Positions 48,506-59,379 are shown, counted from the first letter of the stretch. The stretch is DNA of 64,000 nt from Chrysemys picta bellii (GCF_011386835.1 NC_088799.1:75163302-75227301), one strand, 5' to 3'. Numbers and translations are program-made. Notes: generated by a model not told the origin, from the sequence alone.

Positions 48506-48860
48506 CATATGCACCGACTCTCTGGGTGCTCCGGGGCTCAAGCGCCTACCGAAAAAAATAGTGGGTGCTTACCACCCAAAAGACCAGATTAATCTTTTGT
48601 GAGCCCCGATGCCTGGACTGTGGCCCCACTACATGCACTCCACTGTCTCGGCCTCTTCCCGCTGAGGCCCCACCCCCACCTGCTGCTCCACCCCGAGCCC
48701 CTCCCATGCTTGGCCTCTTCTCCCCAAGGCCCTGCCTATGCACCGCCTTGAAGCCTTGCCCCCCCCCCAGCCTCTTTCCCCTGAGGCCCTGCCCACCAGT
48801 TGCACGGGGGGAGGAGCAGAGAGGAGCACCCATCAGCAAAAACAAAAGTCAGCACGTGTG
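48506..48860. mobile_element. hAT-type element 2 at the same target
   Basis: Starts CATATGCACCGACTCTCTGG and ends AAAGTCAGCACGTGTG, complementary at the termini (GCACCGACT versus AGTCAGCAC). GTCCTCTC lies immediately at both sides (48498-48505 and 48861-48868). Interior is C-rich (plus) with GAGGCCCTGCC-type phrases, related to 18696-18962 and 20085-20425. Confidence 0.75.
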
Positions 48861-49332
48861 GTCCTCTCATGTTATTACCCAGGACGTGGTACATGAAACA
48901 TGGAGGCAGCAGTGAGACTCAGAGCAAGGAAAAGTGTGTGATTAACAGGAAGGCAAAGCAGCAGCTAGAAACAGAGCAAACAGGCAGCAAGGAGGGAATC
49001 AGACCACAGGGATTGCTGGATTTTCAGACAAAAAACCTTGCACAAGCATGGAAGCAAGAAATTCTGTATATAGAGCTGACCATGGCAGATAAAATTTAAG
49101 AAAAAATAATTGGAGAAAAAAGAATGAGAAGTGAGAGAGATATTACGACCAGGACTAATACCTGAAACCCTGGATCACCTCATAAAGGTGCATCAGGCAT
49201 GTTGTGACTCCAGAAAGAATGAAACGATACAGAGATACTGAATTTTTTTAAACCCCAAACTAAGATACAGAACAGGGTATAGAAACACATGGTTCCAGCT
49301 TACAGGAGATGTTGTTGAGAAAAACAGACTTA

Positions 49333-50249
49333 CATGGGGTCCTCGGTATACATCTTCCCCCTTATCCGTTGTTTCAGATATCTGTCGCTCATCAACAGGG
49401 GAACACATTCCGATTTATGTTGGTCCTGATCAGCATATCAATCAATTGCATGGATCGGGACAGACATGAATTGGAACACATTCCCCTATTGTACAGTACA
49501 GTTCTGTACTTGTGTCCGCCGGCCACATTCAAGGCTTATTACCGATGGAGGACGTTTGAGCAACTGACAAATGAAGAACTGATTGAGCTGGACCAACTAC
49601 GGATATCCGAAGAAAGCAAGGACGATGATGACGATGACGTAGGGCAGGAAGCAAGGAGTCTGATGACAAAGAATCTCTCCCGTTTCTTTGGATTGCTGGA
49701 TGAGATGATGGAAATCATACAGAGCGGTGATCCTTTTCGTGAGCGGTCTACCAAAGTCTTCAGAGCTCTCGATGCAGTGGCTTGCTACAGGGAGATCTAT
49801 TGTCCAAAGATTCATGCAGGAGAGCAGACATCGATAAAATCCTTTTTTAAGACTTCTGCAACCAAAAAGCCAGCCACGAAAAAGCCAGCCAAAGAAAACC
49901 CAGCCGCCACCCCTACCTAAGTTCAGCATAATTTACACTGTTTTATTCTATATTACTGTACTGTATTTACTGTATTAAAATGTGTTTGAACGGTGTTAGT
50001 AGGATTCTACATTATTTTATTCAATGTTTTATGTGTAAAATGTGTACTCTATAACCTGTCAGTGTAAAAAGGTACACTGTTTAGGCGAAAAGAGCATTGT
50101 CATAGGTGAGTGTGGTGAAGTTGTGAAATCATCCTCCCCTCCTCCTTATTCCATTGTTTCTTATGGGGAAAAATTCCCCAGTATATGTCGTTTCGGTATC
50201 CATCGCTCTTTTCAAGAACGCAACCCCAATGTATACAGGGACCACCCTG
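49333..50249 (+). mobile_element. Tigger/pogo-like DNA transposon, internally deleted
   Basis: Ends CATGGGGTCCTCGGTATACA and the complement of CAGGGTGGTCCCTGTATACA, flanked by TA at 49331-49332 and 50250-50251. It is about 917 bp, shorter than autonomous Tigger elements (typically 2-3 kb), and retains only the C-terminal coding end, so it is an internal-deletion derivative. It sits in the gag region of the Ty3/Gypsy relic, whose reading frame resumes on the far side. Confidence 0.75.
49515..49920 (+). pseudogene. C-terminal remnant of Tigger-like transposase
   Basis: The open frame around 49309-49920 (203 codons, coding relevance from about 49515) contains ATFKAYYRWRTFEQL joined to TNEELIELDQLRI, then an acidic run DDDDDD, a helical segment and YREIYCPK, ending in SIKSFF and a lysine-rich KKPATKKPAKE tail. 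In TIGD1-type transposases the FKAYYxRRTF block and the LTNEEL block are separated by well over 100 residues, so the direct join shows an internal deletion. The DDE catalytic core is missing apart from this edge, and the protein cannot be a transposase. The upstream codons come from the 5' UTR or terminal repeat. Confidence 0.7.
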
Positions 50250-51031
50250 TATCCCTAGAATACTGTCTCCAAATAAGAAGTGCAGCGAATTGTCCAGGGA
50301 AAGCATCACAACAATGATAGCCACTAGTGCAGAGCAAATACACAGGATGAAACTAAAGGAAGCCAGGAGACTGACTGAGAATGCAGGCATGCGGGTATTA
50401 TGATCCAGTGGATGTACTATGAAAGGCAAAAAGAAAAATGCCCAGCCATTGGGCAACAGTGCAAGGGGTGTGGGAAATAGAGCCACTTTATATCCCAATG
50501 CCGCAGCTAGCCCAGGAAGAAAAAACCAGCAGTACATGCAATGATGGAGGATATGACTAACAGATCCAATATAAAAAGGCTGACCATCATTCCATACCCA
50601 TGTTTGCAACTATGCTATTGGATCAATTCAAGCCCAGATGGATTGCAGAGAAATGTGACCAAGTGGTGTTGATGTACAATAAAATTATTCCGAGACTAGT
50701 GGGCAGATAAAGGCTGTCGATAAAAATCCCACAAAATAAAAGATATGATTGGTTGGAGTTTATAGTAGCTGTTACACTGGAGTACCACCCACTGATGGGC
50801 AGCAGGCTAGTGAGAGCCGTGGATTTGATTGCAGTACAATGCCACAATATCCTCTTTCAGGACACCCAGAGGGCAAGCTGAAGTTAGAAATAAACTCTGG
50901 AGTGCAGTCCGTGAGACTACAGAAACAGAGTTCCACTAGCTTTGGTGGAACCACTGAATAAAAACTGGCAAGCCTGAAGAGGCATCACAACAGCTGTTGA
51001 AATGAGCACAGAGTGAACCAGCAACCTAGTA

Positions 51032-51248
51032 AAAACAATGAGGCGTCTGGTGGCACCTTAAAGACTAACAGATTTATTTGGGCATAAGCTTTCGTGGGTA
51101 AAAACCCATCTTCAGATGTACCGAAGAAGTGGGTCTTTACCCACGAAAGCTTATGCCCAAAGAAATCTGTTAGTCTTTAAGGTGCCACTGGACTCCTCAT
51201 CGTTTTTGTGGATACAGACTAACACGGCTACCCTCTGATACTTAGAAG
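51032..51248. mobile_element. PLE-A inverted-pair insertion in Gypsy RT
   Basis: Left arm 51032-51118 (minus sense, 3' end outward) starts at the AAAACAATGAGGCGTC tract; right arm 51119-51241 (plus sense) ends CTAACACGGCTACCCTCTG and ATAC. The arms meet at the ATCTTCAGATGTACCGAAGA region, so the element can fold into a long hairpin. CCTAGTA at 51025-51031 and 51249-51255 is a probable duplication, and the RT reading frame continues across it. Seven bases after ATAC (TTAGAAG) are unexplained. Confidence 0.7.
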
Positions 51249-53538
51249 CCTAGTAGTTATGAGAGAACCTACATAAGCAGAGGAGCTGCATTGATCCAAA
51301 ATCACGTAGCAGAGCATTGAAAAGAAGTCACTCCGCATTACTGATGACTGAGGAATATTCTATCCAATCTATTTAAGGCAAAAGCATTTGCTTTTTGCGA
51401 TGTTGAGAATGGGTTCTGGCATACTGACCTAGATGAACCATCCAGCCACCTGGCAACTTTTGCATTGCCAGGTACTGCTGAGCATGAATACCTGCAGTGT
51501 TCATCAGCTCAGTCCCAGAGGTGTTCCAGTGGAAACTGAACCAGGCACTAGAAGTATTCCCAAGCATCAAGGTTGCCATTGGTGACATTTTTATTGTAGA
51601 AGGGGCTAACAAGGAAGGAGTAATCCTGGACTACACTACCAAGGCTGCAGGAACTCCTAAATAGATGCCAGGATTGGAATATTAGGCTGAATGCAGACAG
51701 CTGAAGCTGAGGAGAACTGAAGTCCCCTATACTGGATATTTGTTAACTCTTGAGGGACTCTGGCCGAAACAGACATTAGGGAAGTGCCCAAACCAAAAGA
51801 TATGAAGGGAGTGCAGTGACTGAGAAGGAGGGCCAGCTGTCTTTCCAGATTCTCTACACACCTATCAGAAGCCTGTGAACCCTTGAGACCATTAACACAC
51901 TAATGTAGCATGGGAATGGTCAGAGACCCAAGAACAGGCATTTGGAAAAATGACGTAAGAAAGAAAGACACCAATCCTAAAGTGCCATAGCCCTGTGGAA
52001 CTGCTAGTGCTACAGTGTGATGCCTCAGAGGGCGGCCCCAGGAGCAGCACTGATGCAAAGCCACCAGTCCCTACCATTTGCTAGTAGAGCTTTGACATGT
52101 ATCAAATGGGGGTATGCTCAGATAGAAAAGGAGCTACTGGCAGTGACCTTTGGAGTGGAATGATTCCATCAGTTCACCTTTGGGCATAAGGTGGACATGC
52201 AGGCTGATCACAAGCCATCAGAAAGCATTAGGAAGAATCCACTAGTGAGTGTGCCCAAGCGACTGCAATGCCTGTTGCTGAGACTGTAGTACTGTGAGGT
52301 GAGGCTAAGGGAATGCCCAGGTACATTGAGCAGGGCATACCTTCCAGAGTACAATGCAGGTGGCTCTGTGGCATAGTAGCTAGAGTCTATCAACTGTAGC
52401 TGAGGTCTGGCCTAACATGAGTGATTAACATGGAGGGAAGCCCCATTCTTGAAAGATAGAATTTGGCAGGTAAATAGGTCATTGGGCTAAAAAAACAGAA
52501 TATCTGAACAAGCTACAATAAGAGGGAGGACACCCAGGGAACCATGAACTACAAACAAGATAACAATGAACATGATAAGATAAGGCAGGAATGTAGAGAG
52601 GTGGGGAAGAAGAGGTCCAGCATAGGCAATGCATAGAGAGCTTCTGCTGCACAGCAACTGGTTCTTGCAAAATAAGCCAATCGACTGACATGAGACAGGA
52701 AGTATATCTACTGGCCAGGTATGAATGCCCAATCGAGAGTGTACATGGAACAGTGTGACGTGTGCAAAGAGCATAGTAATCTACAACAGAAGGAGACATT
52801 GCAATGAAATCCTTACCTGACCCTGAAAAAAAGTCAGAACAAACCTGTTCACTTTTAATGACCTGTACTACATGGTCACAGCAGATTACTACTCCAGGTG
52901 GACTATATGGAGGATAGTCAGGCAAGAACTGTGTTCAGAAAACTGAAGGAGCATTTTGCAAGGTATTGCATATCTGACGCACTATCCTCAGACAATGAGC
53001 CACAGTACACTGTAGCAGAATTCAAGCAGTTCAGCGCTAAATATGAATTTGAGCACACAACATCTTCCCCCCAGGTACTCACAAAGCAGCGGGAAGGCAA
53101 AGTTGGTAGTAAAGACAGCAAAGAGACAGATGGTAAAAGCAAAACAGATAGGAAAACACCACTGCAATACATCCTCCCAGAGACTAGATAGAAGCCCAGC
53201 TCATGGACTGATGGGCTGGAGAATCACGATTCTGATTCCCAGAAGAGGTAGTCTGCTGCAACTTGGTGGAGTAATGACAGAGAGTACACAGATGAGTTTA
53301 AGAAGAATCCCGAGCTAAGCAGGCAGCATTATACAAAAGAAGATCCAAGGACCTGATGCCATTATGCACAGTTGAGCAGGTCTGGGTCCAACTATCAAAT
53401 AGCCACACAAAACAGTAGCAAAAGACAATAGTCCAAGTTTCAGTGGGACATAGGTCATATGAGGTAGCTACAGCCTTAGACAGTGGTGGAGATGAAATGG
53501 AAGAAACTGTGGAGTAGTGGTAGACAGACATGGCCAAT

Positions 53539-53722
53539 CAGGGCCTCTGAGAACGGGTTTGGGCCCCGGTGAAAAAAAATTTTGGGGCCCCCCAGCAAGG
53601 GCGGACTGGCTAAACAGGGCTCATGAGAGAGCAGGGAAGCCGGGCCCCGGGCCCCGGGCCCCCTTCTGGACCACCGGGCCCCAGTAATTTGTACCGGCTT
53701 CCCCACTCTCTCGTCGGCCCTG
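53539..53722. mobile_element. Short hAT-type MITE
   Basis: Starts CAGGGCCTCTGAG and ends CTCGTCGGCCCTG; flanks TGGCCAAT (53531-53538) and GGGCCAAT (53723-53730) match at seven of eight. Contains a GGGCCCCGGGCCCC run near 53641-53662. The terminal CAGGGCC matches the element at 45420-47447. Confidence 0.7.
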
Positions 53723-53730
53723 GGGCCAAT

Positions 53731-54045
53731 GCCAGAGTCAGAAGGACTTAGAATGAATTAAATTTCCTTTTTCCCTTCCCCCGCCCCACCCCCAGAAATA
53801 CACATTCTGATTATTTTTTTCCAGACAAAAAAAATCTGTTTGCTGCCAGAATTGGGAATTTTCTCTTAAGGTAAATTTTTGAAAAAATCTCCTTCCATGT
53901 TCTTACCATAGTTACTGATTGTAGGAAGGAAGAAAGCTCCAAATATCAGGATAATTTCAGCAGGGGGTCATTCTTCAGACCAGAGTTGCAGAAGGCTCTA
54001 CCTGGCATTCAATTCTGAATCATTTGTATGTGCTAGTGTAATGCC
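53731..54045. other. Gene-free stretch
   Basis: No gene or clear repeat seen. Confidence 0.35.
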
Positions 54046-54125
54046 AACAGCTCCCTGTCATTGGCGGGTGGGATCGAACCGGGGACCTCTGTAGCTTAGT
54101 GCATGAGCCTCTACTGCATGAGCTA
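54046..54125 (-). repeat. tRNA-like sequence, SINE head or tRNA pseudogene
   Basis: On the minus strand the roughly 75-nt unit starts GTTGGCTTTTAGCTCATGC (A-box-like), has a perfect B box GGTTCGATCCC (complement at 54071-54081) and ends CCCGCCAAT, where TTGGC and GCCAA could pair as an acceptor stem. A convincing anticodon arm is not seen. The downstream tail suggests a tRNA-derived SINE rather than a working tRNA gene. Confidence 0.5.
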
Positions 54126-54751
54126 AAAGCCAACAGACTGTTAGCTAAGGCTGTAGAGCAGATGCATTAATTGCTCTCTAAATGGTCTTGGTGCCCCTAG
54201 ATGGGACAGAACACCACACCCAGAAGGTGTGTGGGTTACACTAGCAATAATACATGTGCACAAAAATAACTGCATCTAAAGTTGTGTACACAGAAAGGGT
54301 TCACATTTTGAAAATGTGTCCATTAGAGTCTGTTTCAAAGAGACAAAAATTTCAATCTAGGATTCTCCTATAACTTTCAAACATGAAAAGGGTTAATTTC
54401 AATAATGAATTATTCTAAATAAACTAACAGGCAAAGAAATATGACATAACTGCAGACCTCATTATTTTTACTTAGCCCTTATATAACACCTTTCTTCCAT
54501 AGATTTCAAAGTACATTACAAAAGAGAATAAGCCCTATTATGCAGTTTTTGCAGACAGGGTATGTGAAGCAGAATAGCTAAATGCCACACACCCAATGTC
54601 ACAAAGCATATTAGTGGCACAGCTGCAAATATAATCCAAATCTCCTGAATACCAGTTCTCAGCTCAGTTCAGTACTAATACAATCTCAAATGAATCCAGC
54701 ACGACATTTGTTTTTGTACCTTCTCCCAATGCAGAAGGTAGCAATGGAATT
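54126..54751. other. Gene-free stretch with a possible SINE body
   Basis: 54475-54650 (CCCTTATATAACACCTTTC, AGATTTCAAAGTACATTAC, CACACCCAATGTCACAAAGC) resembles an old amniote SINE or MIR-like body. Nothing coding. Confidence 0.35.
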
Positions 54752-54762
54752 ACATCAGGGAT

Positions 54763-54890
54763 CTGAAGAAGTGAGGTTCTTACCCACGAAAGCTTATGCT
54801 CCCAGTACTTATGTTAGTCTCAAAGGTGCCACAGGACCCTCTGTTGCTTTTTACAGATTCAGACTAACACGGCTACCCCTCTGATACTTG
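54763..54890 (+). mobile_element. PLE-A copy truncated exactly at the hammerhead-like core
   Basis: Flanked by a perfect 11-bp duplication ACATCAGGGAT at 54752-54762 and 54891-54901. The element starts at CTGAAGAAGTGAGG, the first base of the conserved core, continues through TTACCCACGAAAGCTTATGC and ends CTAACACGGCTACCCCTC then TGATACTTG. At 128 bp it is the smallest full-3'-end copy here. Confidence 0.75.
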
Positions 54891-55089
54891 ACATCAGGGA
54901 TGAATTTGGCCCTATATGTTTACAGAGTAGAGGAATATTTGCACTGCTTTACAGGAGAGTGTCGTTTGAGCAGTGAAGATGCGCGTGTAAGCACGCAGTG
55001 CTTTATAACTTGACCATAATAATTCACTGTAGGCTGACCCTTAGTCATGTTGATTAGTATTTTACTATTGATTTCAGGGGGGCTACTTT

Positions 55090-55400
55090 GCAGCGAACCA
55101 GCTGAGTGGCAAACAGCAGAGGCTAACAGCGGGAGTTTGCCTGGGAGCTGTCCAAGAGGAGGTACGCTAAGTGCTGCATTAGGGGGGCTGTGTTGGTGAG
55201 TATCTGAGTGCCTGCTGCTGGGACAGTTGGTCAGTTTGACCGTGTGCTTGATTGCTTGCTTGTTTGTTTGAAAAGTGTGAATTGGGAGTGCTTTGTTCCA
55301 GGTGGGCCTTGAGTAGGCCTGACTGGTATATAAGGGCAGTCAGCAGCGAACCAGCTGAGCGGCGAACAGCAGAGGCTAACAGCGGGAGTTTGCGTGGGGA
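55090..55400 (+). promoter_or_regulatory. CR1 5' UTR with tandem blocks and TATA-like motif
   Basis: A block of about 55 bp starting GCAGCGAACCAGCTGAG occurs at 55090-55147 and again at 55343-55400 with about three differences, 253 bp apart. A TATATAAG motif lies at 55327-55334, just before the second block. Tandem 5' monomers serve as promoters in several LINEs; promoter activity here is inference. Confidence 0.55.
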
Positions 55401-55480
55401 GAGCGCACGGAGGCTTTCATCTGCAGATTTCTTTGAGTAGTTCCTGCAACAGTTGAGGAAGTTCTTAACAGGACGGTGAT

Positions 55481-56484
55481 ATGGAAGGTGAGCGATCAGC
55501 TGTTGTCACCTGCACAGGCTGTGCCATGTTTGTCTTTCTTCCACAGGACAGAAGTGACTTTGTACAAAGTGCAAGCTGGTCTCCATATTAGAAGAGAAGG
55601 TTCGAGGGCTGGAGAAACAAATATTGACTCTGCGTTGCATAAGGGAAAATGAAGATTTCCTGGACAGACGTCAGGAGATGCTTCTACGGCCACACTGTTC
55701 TGAAGATTCAGAGCAGGCGCAGCAGGGACAGAAGGATTGTGAAGAGGTTTGGCAGCATGTGACCTCCAGAAGGCGAAAGAGGAGCGTCCATGCACCAGCA
55801 ATGGAGATACAGGTGAGCAATCATTTCCATGTTCTCTCTACAGGTACTAATGCGGAGAGTGGACTAGATGACCCATCTGAGGGAAGGGAGCGGAAGGAGA
55901 CTCCACCGATTGGAAGGCAAAAGATGCACTGTCCTAGGGTTGGGGGTTCCACGACCACCACTCCCAAGAGGAGGAGGAGGGTGGTGGTGGTCGGGGACTC
56001 CCTCCTCAGGGGGACTGAGTCATCTATCTGCCGCCCCGACCGGGAAAACCGTGAGGTCTGCTGCTTGCCAGGAGCTAGGATACACGATGTGACGGAGAGA
56101 CTGCCAAGACTCATCAAGCCCTCGGATCGCTACCCCTTCCTGCTTCTCCACGTGGGCACCAATGATACTGCCAAGAATGACCTTGAGCGGATCACTGCAG
56201 ACTATGTGGCTCTGGGAAGAAGGATAAAGGAGTTTGAGGCGCAAGTGGTGTTCTCGTCCATCCTCCCTGTGCAAGGAAAAGGCCGGGGTAGAGACCGTCG
56301 AATCGTGGAAGTCAACGAATGGCTACGCAGGTGGTGTCGGAGAGAAGGCTTTGGATTCTTCGACCATGGGATGGTGTTCCAAGAAGGAGGAGTGCTAGGC
56401 AGAGACGGGCTCCACCTAACGAAAAGAGGGAAGAGCATCTTCGCCAGCAGGCTGGCTAACCTAGTGAGGAGGGCTTTAAACTAG
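55481..56484 (+). pseudogene. CR1 ORF1 protein, SGNH esterase-like, one frameshift
   Basis: The likely start is ATG at 55481 (MEGERSAVVTCTGCAMFVFL). Near 55555-55562 the frame shifts: the cysteine-rich N terminus expected to go on as CTKCKLVSILEEKVRGLEK is in a different frame, consistent with a small deletion in a GT-rich site. The remainder, open from 55624 to 56484, has a basic linker (TTPKRRRRVVVV) then an SGNH or GDSL hydrolase-like domain: GDSLLRG with the candidate serine, PGARIHDV, LHVGTND, and DGLHLTKRG with the candidate Asp-His pair (residues about 124, 150, 178 and 262 of the 286-codon frame). CR1 ORF1 proteins bind RNA and carry this esterase domain. Forty-four bases separate it from ORF2. 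Confidence 0.85.
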
Positions 56485-56528
56485 GTTCACCGGGGGAAGA
56501 AGACCAAAGCCCCGAGGTAAGTGGGGAA

Positions 56529-59379
56529 ATGGGATCCTGGGAGGAAGCACAAGCAGAAGAGCGCAAGGGGGGAGGACTCCTGTCTCATGCTCAGAAAGAG
56601 GGACGATCAATGAGTTATCTTAAGTGCCTATACACAAATGCAAGAAGCCTGGGAAACAAGCAGGGAGAACTGGAAGTCCTGGCACAGTCAGGGAACTATG
56701 ATGTGATTGGAATAACAGAGACTTGGTGGGATAACTCACATGACTGGAGTACTGTCATGGATGGATATAAACTGTTCAGGAAGGACAGGCAGGGCAGAAA
56801 AGGTGGGGGAGTTGCGTTGTATGTAAGAGAGGAGTATGACTGCTCAGAGCTCCGGTATGAAACTGCAGAAAAACCTGAGAGTCTCTGGATAAAGTTGAGA
56901 AGTGTGAGCAACAAGGGTGATGTCGTGGTTGGAGTCTGCTATAGACCACCAGACCAGGGGGATGAGGTGGACGAGGCTTTCTTCTGGCAACTAGCAGAAG
57001 TTGCTAGATCGCAGGCCCTGGTTCTCATGGGAGACTTTAATCACCCTGATATCTGCTGGGAGAGCAATACAGCGGTGCACAGACAATCCAGGAAATTTTT
57101 GGAAAGTGTAGGGGACAATTTCCTGGTGCAAGTGCTGGAGGAACCAACTAGGGGCAGAGCTTTTCTTGACCTGCTACTCACAAACAGGGAAGAATTAGTA
57201 GGGGAAGCAAAAGTGGATGGGAACCTGGGAGGCAGTGACCATGAGATGGTTGAGTTCAGGATCCTGACACAAGGAAGAAAGGAGAGCAGCAGAATACGGA
57301 CCCTGGACTTCAGAAAAGCAGACTTTGACTCCCTCAGGGAACAGATGGGCAGGATCCCCTGGGAGAATAACATGAAGGGCAAAGGGGTCCAGGAGAGCTG
57401 GCTGTATTTCAAAGAATCCTTATTGAGGTTGCAGGAACAAACCATCCCGATGTGTAGAAAGAATAGTAAATATGGCAGGCGACCAGCTTGGCTAAACAGT
57501 GAAATCCTTGCTGATCTTAAACGCAAAAAAGAAGCTTACAAGAAGTGGAAGATTGGACAAATGACCAGGGAGGAGTATAAAAATATTGCTCAGGCGTGCA
57601 GGAGTGAAATCAGGAAGGCCAAATCACACTTGAAGTTGCAGTTAGCAAGAGATGTTAAGAGTAACAAGAAGGGTTTCTACAGGTATGTTAGCAAGAAGAA
57701 GAAAATCAAGGAAAGTGTGGGCCCCTTACTGAATGAGGGAGGCAACCTAGTGACCGAGGATGTGGAAAAAGCTAATGTACTCAATGATTTTTTTGCCTCT
57801 GTCTTCACGCACAAGGTCAGCTCCCAGATTGCTGCACTGGGCAGTACAGCATGGGGAGAAGGTGACCAGCCCTCTGTGGAGAAAGAAGTGGTTCGGGACT
57901 ATTTAGAAAAACTGGACGTGCACAAGTCCATGGGGCCGGATGCGCTGCATCCGAGGGTGCTAAAGGAGTTGGCGGGTGAGATTGCAGAGCCATTAGCCAT
58001 TATTTTTGAAAACTCATGGCGATCGGGGGAGGTCCCAGATGACTGGAAAAAAGCTAATGTAGTGCCCATCTTTAAAAAAGGGAAGAAGGAGGATCCGGGG
58101 AACTACAGGCCAGTCAGCCTCACCTCAGTCCCTGGAAAAATCATGGAGCAGGTCCTCAAGGAATCAATTATGAAACATTTAGAGGAGAGGAAAGTGATCA
58201 GGAACAGTCAGCATGGATTCACGAAGGGGAAGTCGTGCCTGACTAACCTAATTGCCTTCTATGATGAGATAACTGGCTCTGTGGATGAGTGGAAAGCAGT
58301 GGATGTGTTATTCCTTGACTTTAGCAAAGCTTTTGATACGGTCTCCCATAGTATTCTTGCCGCCAAGTTAAAGACGTATGGGCTGGATGAATGGACTGTA
58401 AGGTGGATAGAAAGCTGGCTAGATTGTCGGGCTCAACGGGTAGTGATCAATGGCTCCATGTCTAGTTGGCAGCTGGTTTCAAGCGGAGTGCCCCAAGGGT
58501 CGGTCCTGGGGCCGGTTTTGTTTAATATCTTTATTAATGATCTGGAGGATGGTGTGGACTGCACTCTCAGCAAGTTTGCAGATGACACTAAACTAGGAGG
58601 CGTGGTAGATACACCAGAGGGTAGGGATCGGATACAGAGGGACCTAGACAAATTAGAGGATTGGGCCGAAAAAAACCTGATGAGGTTCAACAAGGACAAG
58701 TGCAGAGTCCTGCACTTAGGACGGAAGAATCCCATGCACTGCTACAGACTAGGGACCGAATTGGCTAGGTAGCAGTTCTGCAGAAAAGGACCTAGGGGTC
58801 ACAGTGGACGAGAAGCTGGATATGAGTCAACAGTGTGCTCTTGTTGCCAAGAAGGCTAACGGCATTTTGGGCTGTATAAGTAGGGGCATTGCCAGCAGAT
58901 CGAGGAACGTGATCGTTCCCCTTTATTCGACATTGGTGAGGCCTCATCTGGAATACTGTGTCCAGTTTTGGGCCCCACACTACAAGAAGGATGTGGAAAA
59001 ATTGGAAAGAGTCCAGCGGAGGGCAACAAAAATGATTAGGGGTCTGGAGCACATGACTTATGAGGAGAGGCTGAGGGAACTGGGATTGTTTAGTCTCCAG
59101 AAGAGAAGAATGAGGGGGGATTTGATAGCAGCCTTCAACTACCTGAAGGGGGGTTCCAAAGAGGATGGAGCTCGGCTGTTCTCAGTGGTGGCAGATGACA
59201 GAACAAGGAGCAATGGTCTCAAGTTGCAGTGGGGGAGGTCCAAGTTGGATATCAGGAAAAACTATTTCACTAGGAGGGTGGTGAAACACTGGAATGCGTT
59301 ACCTAGGGAGGTGGTGGAGTCTCCTTCCTTGGAGGTTTTTAAGGCCCGGCTTGACAAAGCCCTGGCTGGGATGATTTAG
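56529..59379 (+). CDS. CR1 ORF2: APE endonuclease and reverse transcriptase, one 1-nt frameshift
   Basis: Open for 747 codons from ATG 56529 to 58772, continuing after a one-base shift at about 58758-58762 in the frame open at 58804-59379. APE-type endonuclease residues: N37 (YTNARS), E64 (ITETW), YRP 138-140, GDFN 168-171 and SDH 236-238. Reverse transcriptase: MGPDALHP (468-475), NYRPVSLTS (525-533), [11 protein letters not shown] (561-571), LDFSKAFD (596-603), GVPQGS (653-658) and the catalytic FADD (683-686). After the shift come [21 protein letters not shown] and the C-terminal [11 protein letters not shown]. All catalytic motifs are kept. The total of about 950 codons is normal for CR1. 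The frame could extend upstream of 56529 without a stop, so the start is tentative. It would nick DNA and copy CR1 RNA, but the shift removes the last fifth. Confidence 0.93.

Larger units (their letters stand above)
47930..48885 (+). mobile_element. Probable Ty3/Gypsy 5' LTR end, with two hAT insertions
   Basis: The segment 47940-48099 has CATGGCTTGAATCCTAGCTG, a CAGTATCAGCACCTTTGTAA stretch and AATAAA at 48060-48065, and is interrupted by two hAT elements before resuming at 48861 with GTCCTCTCATGTTATTACCC and leading into gag-like sequence. This order (poly(A) signal, short U5, gag) suggests the 3' half of a 5' LTR. The LTR start and primer-binding site are not resolved, and no matching 3' LTR was recognised. 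Confidence 0.45.
48886..53530 (+). pseudogene. Ty3/Gypsy-like retrotransposon, heavily mutated gag-pol
   Basis: Domains appear in canonical order on the plus strand. Gag-like: LDFQTKNLAQAWKQEILYI near 49000-49080. Zinc knuckle CX2CX4HX4C at about 50460-50501 (CKGCGK, stop, SHFISQC). RT: GKLKLEINSGVQSVRL near 50870-50920, and the active-site region near 51571-51600, where the catalytic DD pair reads IGDI, so a key aspartate is lost. RNase H: LVLQCDASEGG near 52010. Integrase: a zinc-site CDVCKEHS near 52757 and a core frame at 52898-53191 with LSSDNEPQY. Many stops and frameshifts make it non-functional. Later insertions: two hATs in the LTR, a Tigger-like element in gag, a Penelope pair in RT, and a hAT MITE at the 3' side. 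Confidence 0.8.

Noticed and set aside
49309..49920. A host gene encoding a 203-residue acidic and lysine-rich protein
   Set aside because: The frame lies within TA-flanked terminal repeats and matches the transposase C terminus with an internal deletion.
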